Shown: positions 10,691 through 23,800, counted from the first letter of the stretch. The stretch: DNA of 64,000 nt from Eupeodes corollae (GCF_945859685.1 NC_079149.1:118517575-118581574); one strand, 5' to 3'. Notes: generated from the sequence alone by a model not told the origin. Numbers and translations are program-made.

Positions 10691-12769
10691 AGTTATGTAT
10701 TTAAGAACATGAGGAAATACAATTTTTAAGAACTTCGGATTGATTGGGAAAAATAAAAGGTATCATGAAAAAATGCTTGTTTATAACGGTTCAAATTATA
10801 TGAGTTATAAAACCGAAATCAGCTAATTATAAATATTCTTTTTGATAATGGGCTAGCGTCTTAACAAGTAGTAGGCTAACCATTGGTATAGTCATTTGTT
10901 TTGTTTTGTTTTTTTTTTTTTACATTTTTGTTTAAACAATAATTGAAATGTGAGTTCATCGTACTGAGCATTTTGTTTCATTTTTGCTCTTTTCCCAAGA
11001 GCTCCCAAAAGCTCTTTGATTGGGTGAGATACCACTTAATGCATTTTTATTAAAAATTATTCACTTCAATTAAGTTAAACATAAATCTTCATCTATACTC
11101 TTACCAAAATTGCAACAAATAAAAATTATAATTTATTATCACTCTGTACGTACACTGTACATATATGTATATAAACTTAAATGTTTGCAATGTATATTAT
11201 TAAAATCAAATAAAAAATATAATGTACAATAAATTTTAAACAAAATGCAATTAAGTGGTTCTGAGCCATATATTTTAAAAAATCGTATAAGTATTGTAAT
11301 CTTAAAATCGAATTATGTATGAAAAAGTATACGAGTCGAGTTTATTATACGTCGAAGAGTATATGTGAATTGCAATAAGTACGCGTACTCGTAATTCCCA
11401 TGTAAATTATACCAAACAAAATACGAATTTATATACCGCCACCGCTGCCGCCGCGCCGCGTCATACTATGTTCAGTACATCTTAAAAGTGTAATTAAATT
11501 ACAACAGTACAAGAATAAAATTTCATTTCAAAATGGATGCTCATGTGAGTCTGAGTCTGAGCCTGTGATATGGGATATGGAATATTGTATGGCCTCTCAA
11601 CGTAATCCTTCCAAGTTTAATTCACTTAGTGGTCTGGTGAAAAAAAAACATTAATCCCAACAACGCGATCCCTACGCGCGCTGAGCTGGCGTTGCGCCGT
11701 TCCGAGCATCACATCGCAGCTCTTTTGAGCTTTGTCGACTACGATGACGACGACAACGACGACGAGGACGCATCACATAGAAATAATGTTGTAAATTTAT
11801 ATATTTTACTTTTTGCTTTTGTTGAATGCCTTAATTAATGATCCTTCTGCGTTTATTATGGCCCGGCGGTGGAGATGGTGATGGTGCTGGCGGCAGCATC
11901 GGCAATGGTGACGTGGTAATAGTGGCGCAGCGGTGCGGTGGTATAGTGGCAAAAAACTACTACCATTTCTCTTATATATTTTAAATCAGCGGTTTGAGTC
12001 AAACCAAAAACAAAACCAAATTCATATAAATTATCGTTGTCGTGAATTGTGAATACCAAAACAGATGCGGGCTGATGCATACCTAAGCCATATAAAAATA
12101 AATAAACCTAACCTTTTCTACACATAAAAAGCGTGGGCTTCTAAAGTGGTAGGGTGGAACTGTGGCGTTTGGCGGGTTCATCATAGATTGAACCACGTAG
12201 AATCATTTTGACTTTACAATTTTAATTAAACTTAAGATTAATGTTCCTGAAGTGGAGGTATACATATACGAGTAAGCATAGCGTATAGGATACAATTTAA
12301 CAGCTTATGGGAAACATTTAAAGAATTAAAGATTTAAATTGGAATTGTACACTTATAGAAATGAAAGGTTAAGACTGATTTTAATTAATTTCAATTAAAA
12401 ATTTTGTTATGAACAATTCAGTTCAATGAATTTACGAGTATTCTTTGAATGTTAAATTGGTAGTGTTAAAATTGTATATAGACGCAAAGGCTAATCTAAC
12501 ATACAATGCATACCAAGGTATAGGTTTTTTTAATTTGACCAAATTTAAAACATGTTTTTTTAAGAGTGCTTAAGGGAGTCTTTAACAAATCGTTATAATT
12601 AAATCTATACCAGAAAAAAACTTGACTATATTAATTTAAGGATATTGAATAGGTAATATACTTAGATGAAATTACTTATTGTAATGAAAGTAATACTCAA
12701 AGAAATAATCTACTTCAAACATAGCTTGAATGAAGCTAATTAAAATTATTAAAATTTAATGTTTCAGCA
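10691..12769. other. No gene supported; GC-rich spots
   Basis: Mostly AT-rich. Three GC-richer spots are 11435-11462 (GCC units), 11740-11770 (GAC/GACGAC units) and 11865-11950 (GGT/GGC-rich). The last encodes His/Pro/Ser-rich peptides on the minus strand, but no frame carries a splice context I can defend. A distal exon of the minus-strand RasGEF gene cannot be excluded here. Confidence 0.4.
11740..11770 (+). repeat. (GAC)n microsatellite
   Basis: Imperfect GAC/GAT units, about 10 in a row. Confidence 0.75.
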
Positions 12770-13712
12770 GTTGAAACGAAATTAGTAAACTTAAACTTTA
12801 GTGCATTTTCAGAGACTTCTTTAGTTAATGGATCTATCAAGTTGTTTTCAAAGGAAATTATATCGTGTATGAGAAATTCTTCAACAACTCAACCTTCTGG
12901 TTGTATTAAAAAATTAAAAAAAAGTGGTTTGATAAAGAATGTATGAAAGTCCGAAAAAAATCATTTGCCCTTTTACAACTGTTACGCCGAGGAACTGAGT
13001 AAATGGTACATTGAATCAAACTCGAAGTACAAGCACACAAAAAAAGCTGAATTTGTAAATGTTCAAGTAAAATCTTTAAGTCTTGCCAGTAATTTGAAAG
13101 AATTTATCCAAAGAAATAAATGGATTCCAACTTTGTAATTGGTACAAATATGACTGCAGAATGCAGATAATCTTTCATTTCAAAACCTGCTCTCAAATCA
13201 ATTTGATTTGTCCTTTACTTATGCAGAACCATTGGTTATTGAGGAAACTTTGGACTTTGCAATAGACGTAAATGCAATACTCGTAAAAATCGTACTTCAA
13301 AGAGCAAAAAATGGAAAAGCACCAGGCGCAGACGGAATTGCATATGAATACTTCAAAAATGCAACACCAGCTTTCATTGATAAGCTAAAGCAGCTTTTCA
13401 ACAACATTCTTTCAACCAGCTTTATTCCTTCTAAAATTTGTTATTTTCCCCATTCATAAAAAGGTGATTCAAACAACGTCGAAAATTATCGGAGAATATC
13501 ATTTATGAACGTTATGGCCAAAATATTTTGCGGTGTTTTAGTGAACAGAATAGAAAAGTAGGTTGATAATAACAGCATTTTAACTGACTTCCAAGCGGGT
13601 TTCAGGAAAAACTATTGAACTTTGGATCAGATATTTGTTTTAACATCAATTGTCAAAGCATTCCAATCCAGAAATAAGAAGATTTAGGCTTATTTTATTG
13701 TTTTTAAGTCAG

Positions 13713-13722
13713 CTTTCCACCA
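13713..13722. repeat. Target-site duplication, left copy (SINE 1)
   Basis: ctttccacca is repeated at 14041-14050. Removing the SINE and one copy restores the LINE B reading frame across AFH-HVN. Confidence 0.85.
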
Positions 13723-14040
13723 AATCAAAAAATCAAATGGGGTGGCGCAACAATCCGTTGTGAACCAGGGCCTAGTGACTTACAACTCTCAACCATTCCT
13801 GTGTGCGAGTACTGTTGTCAGGAATGGAAGGGACCTACAATTTAAGGCCGAATCCGAACGGCTAGTTTGAGAAAGCACTTTTTCATGACAAGAATTACTC
13901 TTGAATGATTTGTCAATTCCTCGCAAGAGGCAGTACCCGCGAAAATTATTTATTTTTTTAAATTAAGGTGGCACAGGCAGGGATTGAACCCAAGACCTCT
14001 TGAATGACAGTCCAACGCACTAACCATCATGCTACGGGTA
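13723..14040 (-). mobile_element. tRNA-derived SINE, copy 1
   Basis: A 318-bp SINE in reverse orientation; the tRNA-like head is at the 14040 end. On the minus strand it starts tacccgtagcatgatggtta, whose tagcatgatgg part resembles a pol III A box. About 35 bases later is ggttcaatccctg, a B box. A tRNA-unrelated body follows and ends with a T-rich ccatttgatttttt stretch. Flanked by the 10-bp duplication ctttccacca. Same family as 19825-20132, 29358-29465 and 59386-59645. No anticodon stem is kept, so it is not a tRNA gene. Pol III transcription and LINE-dependent movement are family knowledge. Confidence 0.9.
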
Positions 14041-14050
14041 CTTTCCACCA
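14041..14050. repeat. Target-site duplication, right copy (SINE 1)
   Basis: Exact repeat of 13713-13722. Confidence 0.85.
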
Positions 14051-15510
14051 TGTGAACGGAAATACACTTTTTTTAAACTCTCTCAACTCGAATCTCTTCA
14101 AAACTATTAAATGTATTAAGGAATATGTAAACTGGTACAGAAGCAGCGATTTAGGATGGATCTTCGGTTTCACAATGGTTTGATACTAATGCTGGTGTTA
14201 AACCAAAATGCCCTCTGAATGCTTTGCTGTTTGCGTTGTTCATTGACGATACTGACAAAAATCTTCGTGGTGGGATTCGGATAGCTGGCAATACTCTACT
14301 GTATGCAGATGATCCTTTCAGAAAATTTGCAGTTTATGATAAATCGGTTGTCAACATCGGTTGCAACACATTGGAACTTGCAATAAATATTGAAAAATCC
14401 AAAATCATGATACTCACAAGATCTTCTCACAGTTTAGTTAGAGAAAATTGGTTCTTCAATGGCCATCCTCTTGAAATCACTAAAGATTACAGTTATTTAG
14501 GCGTGAAGTTGAACAAAACGATGGATGTAAAAAATTATCTAATCAAAAAGACAAAGGCTTTGCAAAGTTTGCTGAATATGACATGGAGGAACATTTTGTC
14601 ACACAAAAATGTATTGTTGTCAGCTAAATACAAAATATTCGAATGTGTTGTTAAAAAGTCTGTTTGTTACTCGCCACAAGTTTGGGGAACGGATGAATTT
14701 GAAGCAGAAGAAAAGCTCCAAAGAAATCTCATAAAAAACTTTTTCATCTGCCACTGCCAATTTTTTAGAAACTTGGGTTGCAAAACTTTAGATGCAGACC
14801 GACTACATCTATAAAGTTGGTTCACATTCAGATGCTCGTTTGACAAAGAAAATGCTGTTTATGAAATGCGGAAGAAGGACTGGTGGGTTGCAAAATGCCA
14901 AAATATTGACGAAAGCTGTGGAGAAGTTATCCAATATGATTTGAATAACTTGGCTTAACTGAAGAAGCAGCTTTAAAAGATAATTCAAAAACACGAAAAC
15001 TTTGTTTGAGAAAAATTAATAGAAGAGGCTGATCAGTCTGAGAGCAGAATAATTTACTCACAACTAAATCATAACGTTTTAAACAACAATTATTTTGAAA
15101 ACACACATTTAGCTATAAAGAAATATCGTTAATATTTAAATCCAGATGTGAGCTCCTAACCTTAAATGGCAGTCAATACAACGGAAATTTCCAGCAATTC
15201 TGTACTCTCTGCAACATTAAAGCAAAAAAATATTGTCTCCATTTTATAAACATTTGCCTAGTGTTAAGACACCAAAGACTAAGATTTTTCCAGAAAAACC
15301 GTTTTACAATGCAAGAAACAATAGAATTATTAAATGGTGCTAATTGGAAATTATTGTACGCTTTTTATAAATTTAATTTATAAGTATAGAACTCTTTTAA
15401 TGACTGAATTTATTTAAATCAATTTTTAAAATTTTATTACATAAATTAAAATCCCTTGCCAACTGAGCTGACGACTAAGCCAAAGAATATTTGACGACAA
15501 ACAAAAACTG

Positions 15511-16557
15511 TACACTAAAAAACACTAAAAAGTTGTCAGATAAATTTCCAAAGTTAAGCCTAAAATAGGTGAAAAGGGCTTTCTCAAAAGTCAGAATCTT
15601 CTATAAAGTGTTAGTAATTGAACTATCAAAAGCTTCTACAAAAAAGTTCAAACACTAAAATAATAAATTACTATGTAATGTAAACACAACATCGTTTTCA
15701 AAACGATGGAATTTGAGGCAATATCTATCCATTAACGTTTAAAAACCAATTCCTAACGTATTTATAAAAGTTTTTTCAACCGAAGAAAATGGTAAAGTCT
15801 CCAAAAGAATATTTTCCTCATTTTTCTCAACCAATTTCTGCTAAAAGTTTAGTTTTTGGTGGAAAATTTTATACTTTACCTTTAACTACCAATTATCTTA
15901 AAAATTAAATACCGGAAATAATAGACAATTTGAGTATAGCACTAATCAAAGTATATCTCCAGAATTTCATTCAGACTTCCTTTTGTAAATGAAATAATAT
16001 ATTCCTTCAAATTATTGAAACGCATTCTAAACTCAGCTGATTTCGGTTCTATCATTTTGATTCTCAAAAAATTCTTCATCCAATTAGTCACACATGACGA
16101 AGTCGATTGTTCGAAAGTAGCAGTTCTTACTATTGCCAATTTTCTGTTCGGCATTCCACATCAGACACGTTTCAATTTTCCACCTGCCAACAATCTTTCC
16201 AGAAATACACAGAACTACTCAACTCGCTCGTAGATACTTTGATGGCGATGGGTCCTTGGACTCGCATCTCCATGAACTCCATCCGCATATATGTACAGTA
16301 CATACAATACAATGAGACAAGAATGCACTGAACCGAATGTCGAATGAATTCATGTTTAGAAACCCGGATATGCCGGCCGGACAGAGCTCAGGACTCTGAG
16401 CACAGAATATAGAGCAAGAGAGAGAATAGAGTCGTCGTCGTTCTTATTGTTTAAAATACCTATAAAAGGACAAAGTACCAACCAAGAAGAAGAAGATGAA
16501 GGGTTGGTATCGAGACCTAAACCTAAACCTATAGAATACAATACAGTACAAACTTAC
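15511..16557. other. Probable intron sequence, no feature seen
   Basis: AT-rich. It lies directly downstream (minus sense) of the last RasGEF exon seen, so it should be intron if the gene continues. A short cctaaa run at 16515-16531 is trivial. Confidence 0.5.
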
Positions 16558-16730
16558 CGGATTCATTTAGTGTAGAAGTCTTCTGCATGTGCCGGCAAAA
16601 GGCTTCGTATTCACCAGGTGTTGTGTCCGCAGTTAAAGGTGCCTTCACGGAGCTCATGTGCTTGGTAAATGCCCCAGCAATGGCTGCTACCCGATCAAAT
16701 GCAGTTACGTTGATGTGACCATTCGGCAAT
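16558..16730 (-). CDS. RasGEF-domain protein, exon d (C-terminal part of CDC25 domain)
   Basis: A 173-bp exon on the minus strand. The acceptor is cactatttag before ATTGCCG (16730) and the donor is AATCCG/gtaagt after 16558. The first base completes an Arg codon begun in exon c (phase 2), and the exon ends in phase 1. It encodes LPNGHINVTAFDRVAAIAGA and continues FTKHMSS...PGEYEAFCRHMQKTSTLNES. The LPNG-x-INv..f.rVA-x-I pattern fits the end of Ras guanine-nucleotide exchange domains (usual form NGLINFSKR..VAxII). The protein would load GTP on a Ras-like GTPase at membranes; which GTPase and which paralogue I cannot tell. The next exon was not found in the window. Confidence 0.75.
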
Positions 16731-18444
16731 CTAAATAGTGGACAAAGAGGAAGAGAGAGAGAGGAAGAAATAGAAGTGTACAGAATCAGAAGGATAACAA
16801 TACAATATTCGCACACACACAAACACATACATATTTTCCACATTATCTTAACTATGTAGGTAGAAGATTGTACTGACTGTTGGGGAAATTGGAAAAATAA
16901 ACTATAAAGGACAATCGGGAGACCTTCATCTTTTAGCAATATAGGGTTTTCTTTTTTTATTCTGTTGGCCCTTTGTGAATGAGGATTTCATATAGGAGTT
17001 TGTAGGTACCGACCGATAGGATATGCTACTCTCATAGATGCGACGACGAATGAAATCCCCATTTAAGCACTTGGACTGCATAGAATCATAGAAGCATAGA
17101 GCGTGCTGAAGTTATGAGAAACTGTAATGGATTTTTCTTGAGGAAGCATGTGGTGAACACTAAATTGTTCCTCTATGAAAAAGAATGTTATGTGAAGATA
17201 AATTTTCATCAATTACAGTAAAGATAGTAGTACCCCATCTATACAGAATCTTCCTCTTCTTTTATTCTATGGCATGGCATGGCATGGAATTTTTCACCAC
17301 TTTGTGGCAAAACACAGTTACCCAAAAGGTGATGGTACGTGATGTGAAAAAACGTTATTTTATTTTTTTATAACATTCTTTTCTAAAGCTCTTAATTTTT
17401 GTATTATTTTTTTTATTTTTTCGTTTTTGTTTGAGTTCTGAGTTAATGCTGATTGTATCTTGCATCTGTTGTAAGAAAGTACTCGTGCATATAGATAAAG
17501 TACAATGCAGTGGTCAACATAAGTTCACATGTTTTGTATGAGTACATAAGTATAGCTAGGTCCTTCTTGTATCAGTGTAAAACAATGTGCCATGAAATGA
17601 AACCTATGTCATGTGTTCCATGTTGGAAGTAAGTATCTTTAAAACGTGACTTAGTTGGAATGGACTATCTATGAAGTGAAAAATTTGTTCATTTAGACAA
17701 GAGTAAAATGAAACTCAAAAAGAGAATTGTACGAGTTTTGAACTTAAAGAAGGCATTCTGAGCTGATTTAAGTTAACTTTTTGTTTACAAGTTCGGAATT
17801 AAAAAAAAAACTTACAAATATCAAAAGAATTTTATATTTTTAGAGGAAAAGGTACACATAACATGACGTAGAAAATATAAGAAAAAATGTTCCCTTTCAT
17901 ACTAAGTAAGTATCTATGTACCATGTTTTAAAGAAGTTATGGATTGTTTATACTTTCTCAGAATTACTAATTCTTGACATACTAAAGTTTGTTACCGAAA
18001 GTTTGGAAAGATTTATATTTTTAAACACAAAAAACAATAATTCTGAGAAATTGACAAAATTTATCGAAGCATTTAAGTTGTTCGGTTAAGAGTTTTATCA
18101 GGACTTTGCCATATGATACTTAAAATATGTTTCGCATGTATATTGAAAATATATATCTATTGTTAAAAAAGGGAAACTTATGATTTGTATGCTGTTATTT
18201 GGCAAATTATTTTAATTGTACTTTAAGATTTAGTAAAAGTTATTAATAATAATTAAATAAATAAATAAATACATATTTTCTGTAAGTTTTCACTATGAAA
18301 TTAAATGCATGGTTTTGTTGGAAACATAGTTTCTAGTTTTAATTTTACCAAACATCGTTGTCATTTAAATAATTTGTTGGATTTTGTGACTTGTAAGATG
18401 TTCTCTTATAATGGACAAAAACACACAAAAAAAATAGAATAAAA
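16731..18444. other. Intron sequence, no gene seen
   Basis: Part of the 17.3-kb intron between RasGEF exons c and d. It holds a GA-rich run at 16741-16770 (polypyrimidine tract of the acceptor on the minus strand) and an (ATGGC)n run at 17269-17287. Confidence 0.6.
17269..17287 (+). repeat. (ATGGC)n microsatellite
   Basis: Nearly four tandem atggc units. Confidence 0.85.
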
Positions 18445-19442
18445 TCTAATATATAAATTCTCCTGTCACAATGTTAGTTGCCATACTCCTCCGAAACCGC
18501 TTAACCAATGTCGATGAAATTTTGCAAATACATTCGGTATGCCTGAGAACAGGTTTTATCTATTTTTTATATACCTAAGTGCTATTTCTTAATTGCATCA
18601 ACATCGTGCAACGATCTTACGATAGTATTCAGTGACGCTATGTACAATAAAGCATTGATTGCTATTGAGGATGTTTGCATAATCGTTGCCAACCTACCAC
18701 TCAGTCATTTTGGTATGCATTCAACAAATCTTAATGCATCTTATTTAATAGACACTGAATTGAATCGTGAACTACAATACAATACTGTAGAAATGGCGTA
18801 GATTTTCGCTTGCAAAGTCACACTAATCAATGAAGAACAAAGACCACATCATGCTCGCAGTTTCTGCATTACAAGGTTGATTCTTTTTTTTGGATGCATC
18901 AGGTGGTGCATTGTTGCTTAAATACGATCTAATAATGGTATAGCATTGGCTGTTACGACTACTGGCATTGCGGCAACTTTATTGGATGGAGGCAGAACAG
19001 CTTGTTCAGTATTAAAACTACCACTTAATATTCAAAATAACCCAGACCAAAGCTGTAAATTATCCAACTGAATTTGTAAACCCATTGGATTTACCAGGCA
19101 TGCCACCGCATAAGTTGAAACTGAAATGTCCAGTCATTTTTCTTTGTGCAACGGCACGCGATTACTTATTAAAAAATTAATGAAAAATTTAATCGAAGCC
19201 GTAATTCTAAATTAAATTATATCCACAGATATTCCAATTCAATTCTAACACTTTCAATTTCCAATAAGATTCAGATTTGCAATGATTATCAATAAGTCTC
19301 AAAGCCAAACGATGTGTGCCGGCGGCTTAGATATAAGCACTTCATGTTTTTCACGCAGACAACTATGAGTGACGTTGTCTTCTAGCAAAATATTCTCTAA
19401 AAGTTATTTTTATGACAAAACAACGTTTGTCGGGTCAGCTAG
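18445..19442 (+). mobile_element. Helitron, internally deleted, with helicase remnants
   Basis: Starts TC (18445) after an A and ends CTAG (19439-19442) before a T, the A^T insertion rule of Helitrons. Near the 3' end is a hairpin with stem gacaaa/tttgtc (19414-19431), 7 bases before CTAG. Broken helicase pieces in several frames: ALIAIEDVCIIVANLPLSHF (about 18650-18715), STNLNASYLIDTELNREL (about 18722-18775), FFLDASGG (Walker A region, about 18885-18910), IALAVTTTGIAATLLDGGRT (about 18940-19000), and FRFAMIINKSQSQT (about 19270-19315). The Rep domain and most of the helicase are missing, so this is a non-autonomous relic. It sits in the RasGEF intron. Confidence 0.9.
19414..19431 (+). other. 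Helitron 3' terminal hairpin
   Basis: Perfect 6-bp stem gacaaa/tttgtc with a 6-base loop, 7 bases upstream of the CTAG end. A short hairpin here is the usual Helitron 3' signal. Confidence 0.8.
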
Positions 19443-19459
19443 TAAATAAATAAAATAAG

Positions 19460-20860
19460 AGGCTGGGGTGCCTTCCACACTGACATCCCGTCTTTTGATT
19501 TGTCTTGCTTTAAATTTTAACAAAATTTTCATAACAGTTGAATTTTTTTTTAAATTAACTAAAAATTACCAACAATGTTTTGCATAAAATGATTGATTTC
19601 CAATTCTGTTTTTGTTAACGAGATCTTTATTAGAAATCCAATTTTTATCACTTGTAGTAGCATATGTTGAAAATTTTTATTTCTCATATACAAAATATAC
19701 AGATAGAATTTTCTATGAAAATTAAGCACAAATTAAAATCATTTTGTACACAATACATTCATCTATTCACGAGATAATTTTTATGAAAAAAATGACTGTT
19801 TGATTTTTATAAAAATTTTTGTAGTACCCGTGGCATGATGGTTAGTGCGTTGGGCTGTCATGCAAGGGGTCTTGGGTTCAATCCCTGCCTGTGCCACCTT
19901 AATTTAAAAAAAATAATTTTCGCGGGTACTGCCTCTTGCGAGGAATTGACAAATCCTTCAAGAGTAATTCTTGTCATGAAAAAGTGCTTTCTCAAACTAG
20001 CCGTTCGTATTCGGCCTTAAATTGTAGGTCCCTTCCATTCCTGACAACAGTACTCGCACACAGGAATGGTTGAGAGTTGTAAGTCACTAGGCCCTGGTTC
20101 ACAACGGACTGTTGCGCCACCCCATTTGATTTTTTTTGTAGAAATTAGTTTACAGTCAATATTTTTAATTTTTGGAAAGATAGTTAAGCCGAAAATCAAT
20201 TTTAATAAGTTTTAGTTAGGTTTTTATTTTATGTAAAAAAAAACTTTCAATTTTTTTTAAAATGAAACTAGTTTGAAGTCAATATTTATTATTTTTAAAA
20301 AGATGTGTATGTAAGTCAAACATTTTGATTTTATGTAAAAATCTGTCAATTTGATTTTTCCCAAAATTTTACCAGATGCCAAAAACCTCCTTTTTCGATG
20401 CATAAAATGATTTTGGTTATAAATTTTGTTCGTAAAATATTCGAGGTAACAATTTTTCTTTTGTCAGATTTTTTGATTTATAAAAAAAACGTTAGTTGAT
20501 TTTTATTCCAAAATATAATTAAATAATAGAATTTAATTCAAATCACTAGCGATATTGGTTCATGAATTATTTTGCGCTAACCAAAATTCGTATGTAAAGA
20601 AAACAACCTAATCAATTGTTTGAAAGTTCTTTCTGCATCTTTCTGCATAATAAATTCTGCAAACAGTATCTGATTACAACATTTATTTTAAGTCAATATC
20701 TCCCCTGGTTCTTGAGATATGGATAACGAAAAAAGTCTTGCGAACGTAAGGACGACGCACGTGACGTTCGGTCGTAGAAACGAACTTACACACGAGAAGA
20801 CATACATATCTCTAAAAATATATTATTTTGGGATCTCAAAATTTCAGATTGGAATTTTAT
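19460..20860 (-). repeat. Unclassified AT-rich repeat family 'U', copy 3 (split by SINE 2)
   Basis: Minus-strand copy. Its family 3' end is at 19460-19500 (reverse complement contains gacgggatgtcagtgtgg and caccccagcct). The family 5' end is near 20700-20860 (atctcaagaaccaggggaga, and a CG-rich cgtcgtccttacgttcg run). Matches the copies at 25280-26055 and 45060-46330 over most of its length. Internal sequence repeats motifs such as gattttcggcttaa and aaattgacag. No coding potential. SINE 2 interrupts it at 19825-20132. Confidence 0.75.
19825..20132 (+). mobile_element. tRNA-derived SINE, copy 2
   Basis: The best-preserved SINE, in forward orientation. The head reads tacccgtggcatgatggtta, holding an A-box-like tggcatgatgg; the B box is gggttcaatccctg at about 19872-19885. 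The rest matches copy 1 closely, including cgcgggtactgcctcttgcg and a 3' end ccaccccatttga followed by T-rich sequence. Probable flanking duplication tttttgtag at 19816-19824 and 20133-20141; the T-run makes its length uncertain. It lies inside repeat family U, so it is younger than that copy. Confidence 0.9.
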
Positions 20861-23800
20861 AAAATAAAATAAATAAAACAAAAAAATATAATAACGTTGA
20901 ATAAAATAAAAAAGATTTGTTCTATTTCAAACCTATATTAAATATAGCTTTGTTTGAATTTTATTTTTTAAGTACCATAATTCTATTTAAATATTTGTTT
21001 TTTGCACGTTGAATCAAGTTTCCAATGGCAGATGGAGACAAATTTGATGAAATTTATAAAATCAAAATAAGTACGTTTACGCCCAAGTGCGCCACATCAT
21101 ATTTTCAATATACATATATTATAACTATTTTTATTGTTACAAAATGATGAAATGGATCGATTCAATTACAATTTTTTTAAAGCTGTTAGCAAGGTGTAAG
21201 CAATGTGGCGTCAAAAGGTTGCCTTTTATTGCGACTCGGTAGTAAATCTAGAATCTAGATAAATGCTTTGGGTTCAAGGATGTATAAAATCTATATATGT
21301 ACAATAGTTGTCTTGTATTGGAGACACACAAATTTTGTACATATATGTTATTTTTAAACTGAAAAAAACTCACTGTCATGAAAAATACTATTATCATACT
21401 TTGATGTGACATTAATTCTTACATATTATGCAGATGCTTACTTTTGAAAATAATTAAGCTATGTACTTTTATTTCTTCATACTTTAACTTATTAAAAATA
21501 CTTTAATTTTCAGACACATCAAACAAAATTTTATAGGATAGACACATTTTAAAACCTTATATACAAAAAACCGTACAACAAAAATTGGGGAAACAATATT
21601 TTATTTTCCAAAAACAAGGAAAATATTAAGATTTAGATGCATTTTTTGAAATTCAAGTAAACATTTTTTTTTAAACATCTTTTTAGATGTCCTTAAAAAA
21701 CCATTGGCTTGGAAAAAATATAATATACAAATTTTACAACAAATTGTTTTTATTTAGTACTTTAGTCCAAATTACAGGAAATGGATCGTTAAATATGTTG
21801 TAAACAAACAAATTATCTATTAAGTATCCATTTAATTATTATTTACAGAAAGTCATACCATGGGGCAGCCATTTAATAAAAATGACCTATTGACAAACCT
21901 TTATTTTTCGGTTTTTAATGTCATCATTTCTAATAATTTATCATATTTCTTATTTACTTAAGTATTTGAATTGAGTTTTTGAAGATCAAAACAAACAAAA
22001 CCATTTCGGGTGATTTAAGGGTTAATCAACCACAAAAATCTATATTAAAATTTACCTTCAAACAAAAATAGCTAAGTTCATCAAATTTATTGAATTTTAA
22101 ATTTATAACAATCTTTCTCTAATATCAAGCGTGGTTATTTTACCACAAACTCAAATCCAAAGCCAAAACATCACATTTAAAAAAGTGGTATTAAAATTTA
22201 AATTGAAGTATTTTCAATTCACAATACACAGCTATGTATGTATATAACTTCCGCTATATTATACTTGTATATTGATTGAATGAAATGCAATTACTTTATG
22301 ATTATAATAAAAATAATGTTAATTTATAATAACGTTAAGCATTCTCCACAAAATTACGCATTTTCTAGCCCCAAATCAGATTTTATTATGGTTATCCACA
22401 AAATGGAGCCTAATCAATGATGGTGGCGCATTCAATAAAATTGAATAAAACGAGAAAAAAAGTACTCCATTTCTTGTTAGCAAGTAAATTTACTCAATTT
22501 ATTTATATATTGAACATTCTAACCTAAAAGTATAGGAAAAGCTGCTTCGTTAATGCTAATACACATTACACAACAATACAACCAAAGCAGGAGCTGTATG
22601 ATGGAAGCAGGCTTTGGCTGTACGTACATAAAACCCCAGGTCACTTATTGTGAACAATGCTTTCAAATTAATGAAAATGCTTTAGCTTTGAAGTGGTTAA
22701 AGAATCCAAAGGCATAAGAAACCGATGAGAGATAGCTCTGATAGAAGTACTTGACTTGTACATAGAGGAGTAGTAGTAAAAGTTGCCTTAGAACAATGCA
22801 CCGCAACCAGGAATTGTACAAACATTATTTGTCGTCAACGGTTCTAGTTCTGGATTTTGATGTGGATGTCGTCTGTCTAACCTCTAACAGCAACGTCCAT
22901 CATCGTCATCCTCATCGTCGTCATCGTAAAACCTACTTATATTGAAGGATCAATCAAAATCTAATTTTACAGACTTTATCCCAATTCACCAGGACCCCAG
23001 GACGATACAATGAGGGTAAGGAGAAAACGAAAACGAAGGTGATGTGTTGTGGTGGTTGGGGTATTTCGTTCAATTCCCAGGCCAGCTAACTTTGATGAAT
23101 CAATATAAAATGAAGGCAGGCTAGCTATAGTCCTGGTATAGACGAGTGTGCTCTTAGAATACAATGTGTATTCAATATTTGATCAATCGGACAAATGGAT
23201 GAAGCCAATCAACCGTGTTTGACATCTTTTACGTTCATCGTCATCGTGTCGCACTCAGAATCACAACACCAAAACAGACAGATACATAGATGTAGAAAGG
23301 ACATGAAAATTTTGTCTCAGTCTTTTACTCTAAAGTATATACATAGGTTAAATATAAAAAGAAAAGAAAATGATTTGTTTTGTTGATTGTATTAAAACAG
23401 ATGACGCAGTTATTGTTTCTTTTTATTATCTTTTCTTTTGTCAAATTATGGTAAAAAGAAAGAACAATGAAATGAAGAAATAAACATAAAAATATAAAAT
23501 TCAGACACAAACAAATTTGATTGCAAAACGAAGAAAAATAAGAACAAAAAGAAATATCAAACAGAATGGACACACAATTTACGATATCTGATAATGTGCC
23601 GTAAAATATTATTGAGACATATGGGAAATGGTCTCTATTTTCGCATTAATCTCATAAAACAGCTTGGTAGATATTTTTAGACCTTTCCTATAAACCCAAT
23701 TCGGTAAATATAGATATTGTATTTTTTTTTTTCTTAAAATCGTTTGATTAAAGAAAAGAAGGTTTTTTTAAAGTCTGAATGAGGCAGTTGTGGTAAAAAA

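Larger units (their letters stand above)
12770..15510 (+). mobile_element. LINE B family, copy A (5'-truncated, decayed)
   Basis: A relic of the LINE that is intact at 54740-58947. Shared blocks in order: SGLIKNV and the linker near 12925, TYAEPLVIEETLD and RAKNGKAPGADGIAYEYFKNAT (about 13215-13370), a frameshifted NYRRISFMNVMAKIFCGVLVNR (about 13480-13550), FKSAFH (13706-13720), then the SINE, and HVNGNTLFLN resuming at 14050. Later blocks are the catalytic TLLYADD (about 14295-14315), EKSKIMILTRSS (about 14390-14425), YLGVKLN and KYKIFECVVKKSVCYSPQVWG, ending with a degenerate Cys-rich segment near 15190-15260. The 3' UTR matches the intact copy (gctgacgactaagcc at about 15468). Many stops; a pseudogene. 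Confidence 0.85.

Noticed and set aside
11856..12080. Minus-strand frame rich in His, Ala, Thr as a downstream RasGEF exon
   Set aside because: Low complexity, no clear splice sites and no match to the phase needed after exon d that I could verify.
16515..16531. A second telomere-like run (cctaaa)
   Set aside because: Only about three 6-base units in intron sequence; chance-level simple repeat.
19825..19900. A tRNA gene at the SINE head
   Set aside because: A-box-like and B-box sequences are present, but the arms do not fold into a full tRNA. The same sequence recurs at two other loci with a shared tRNA-unrelated body, so it is a SINE head.
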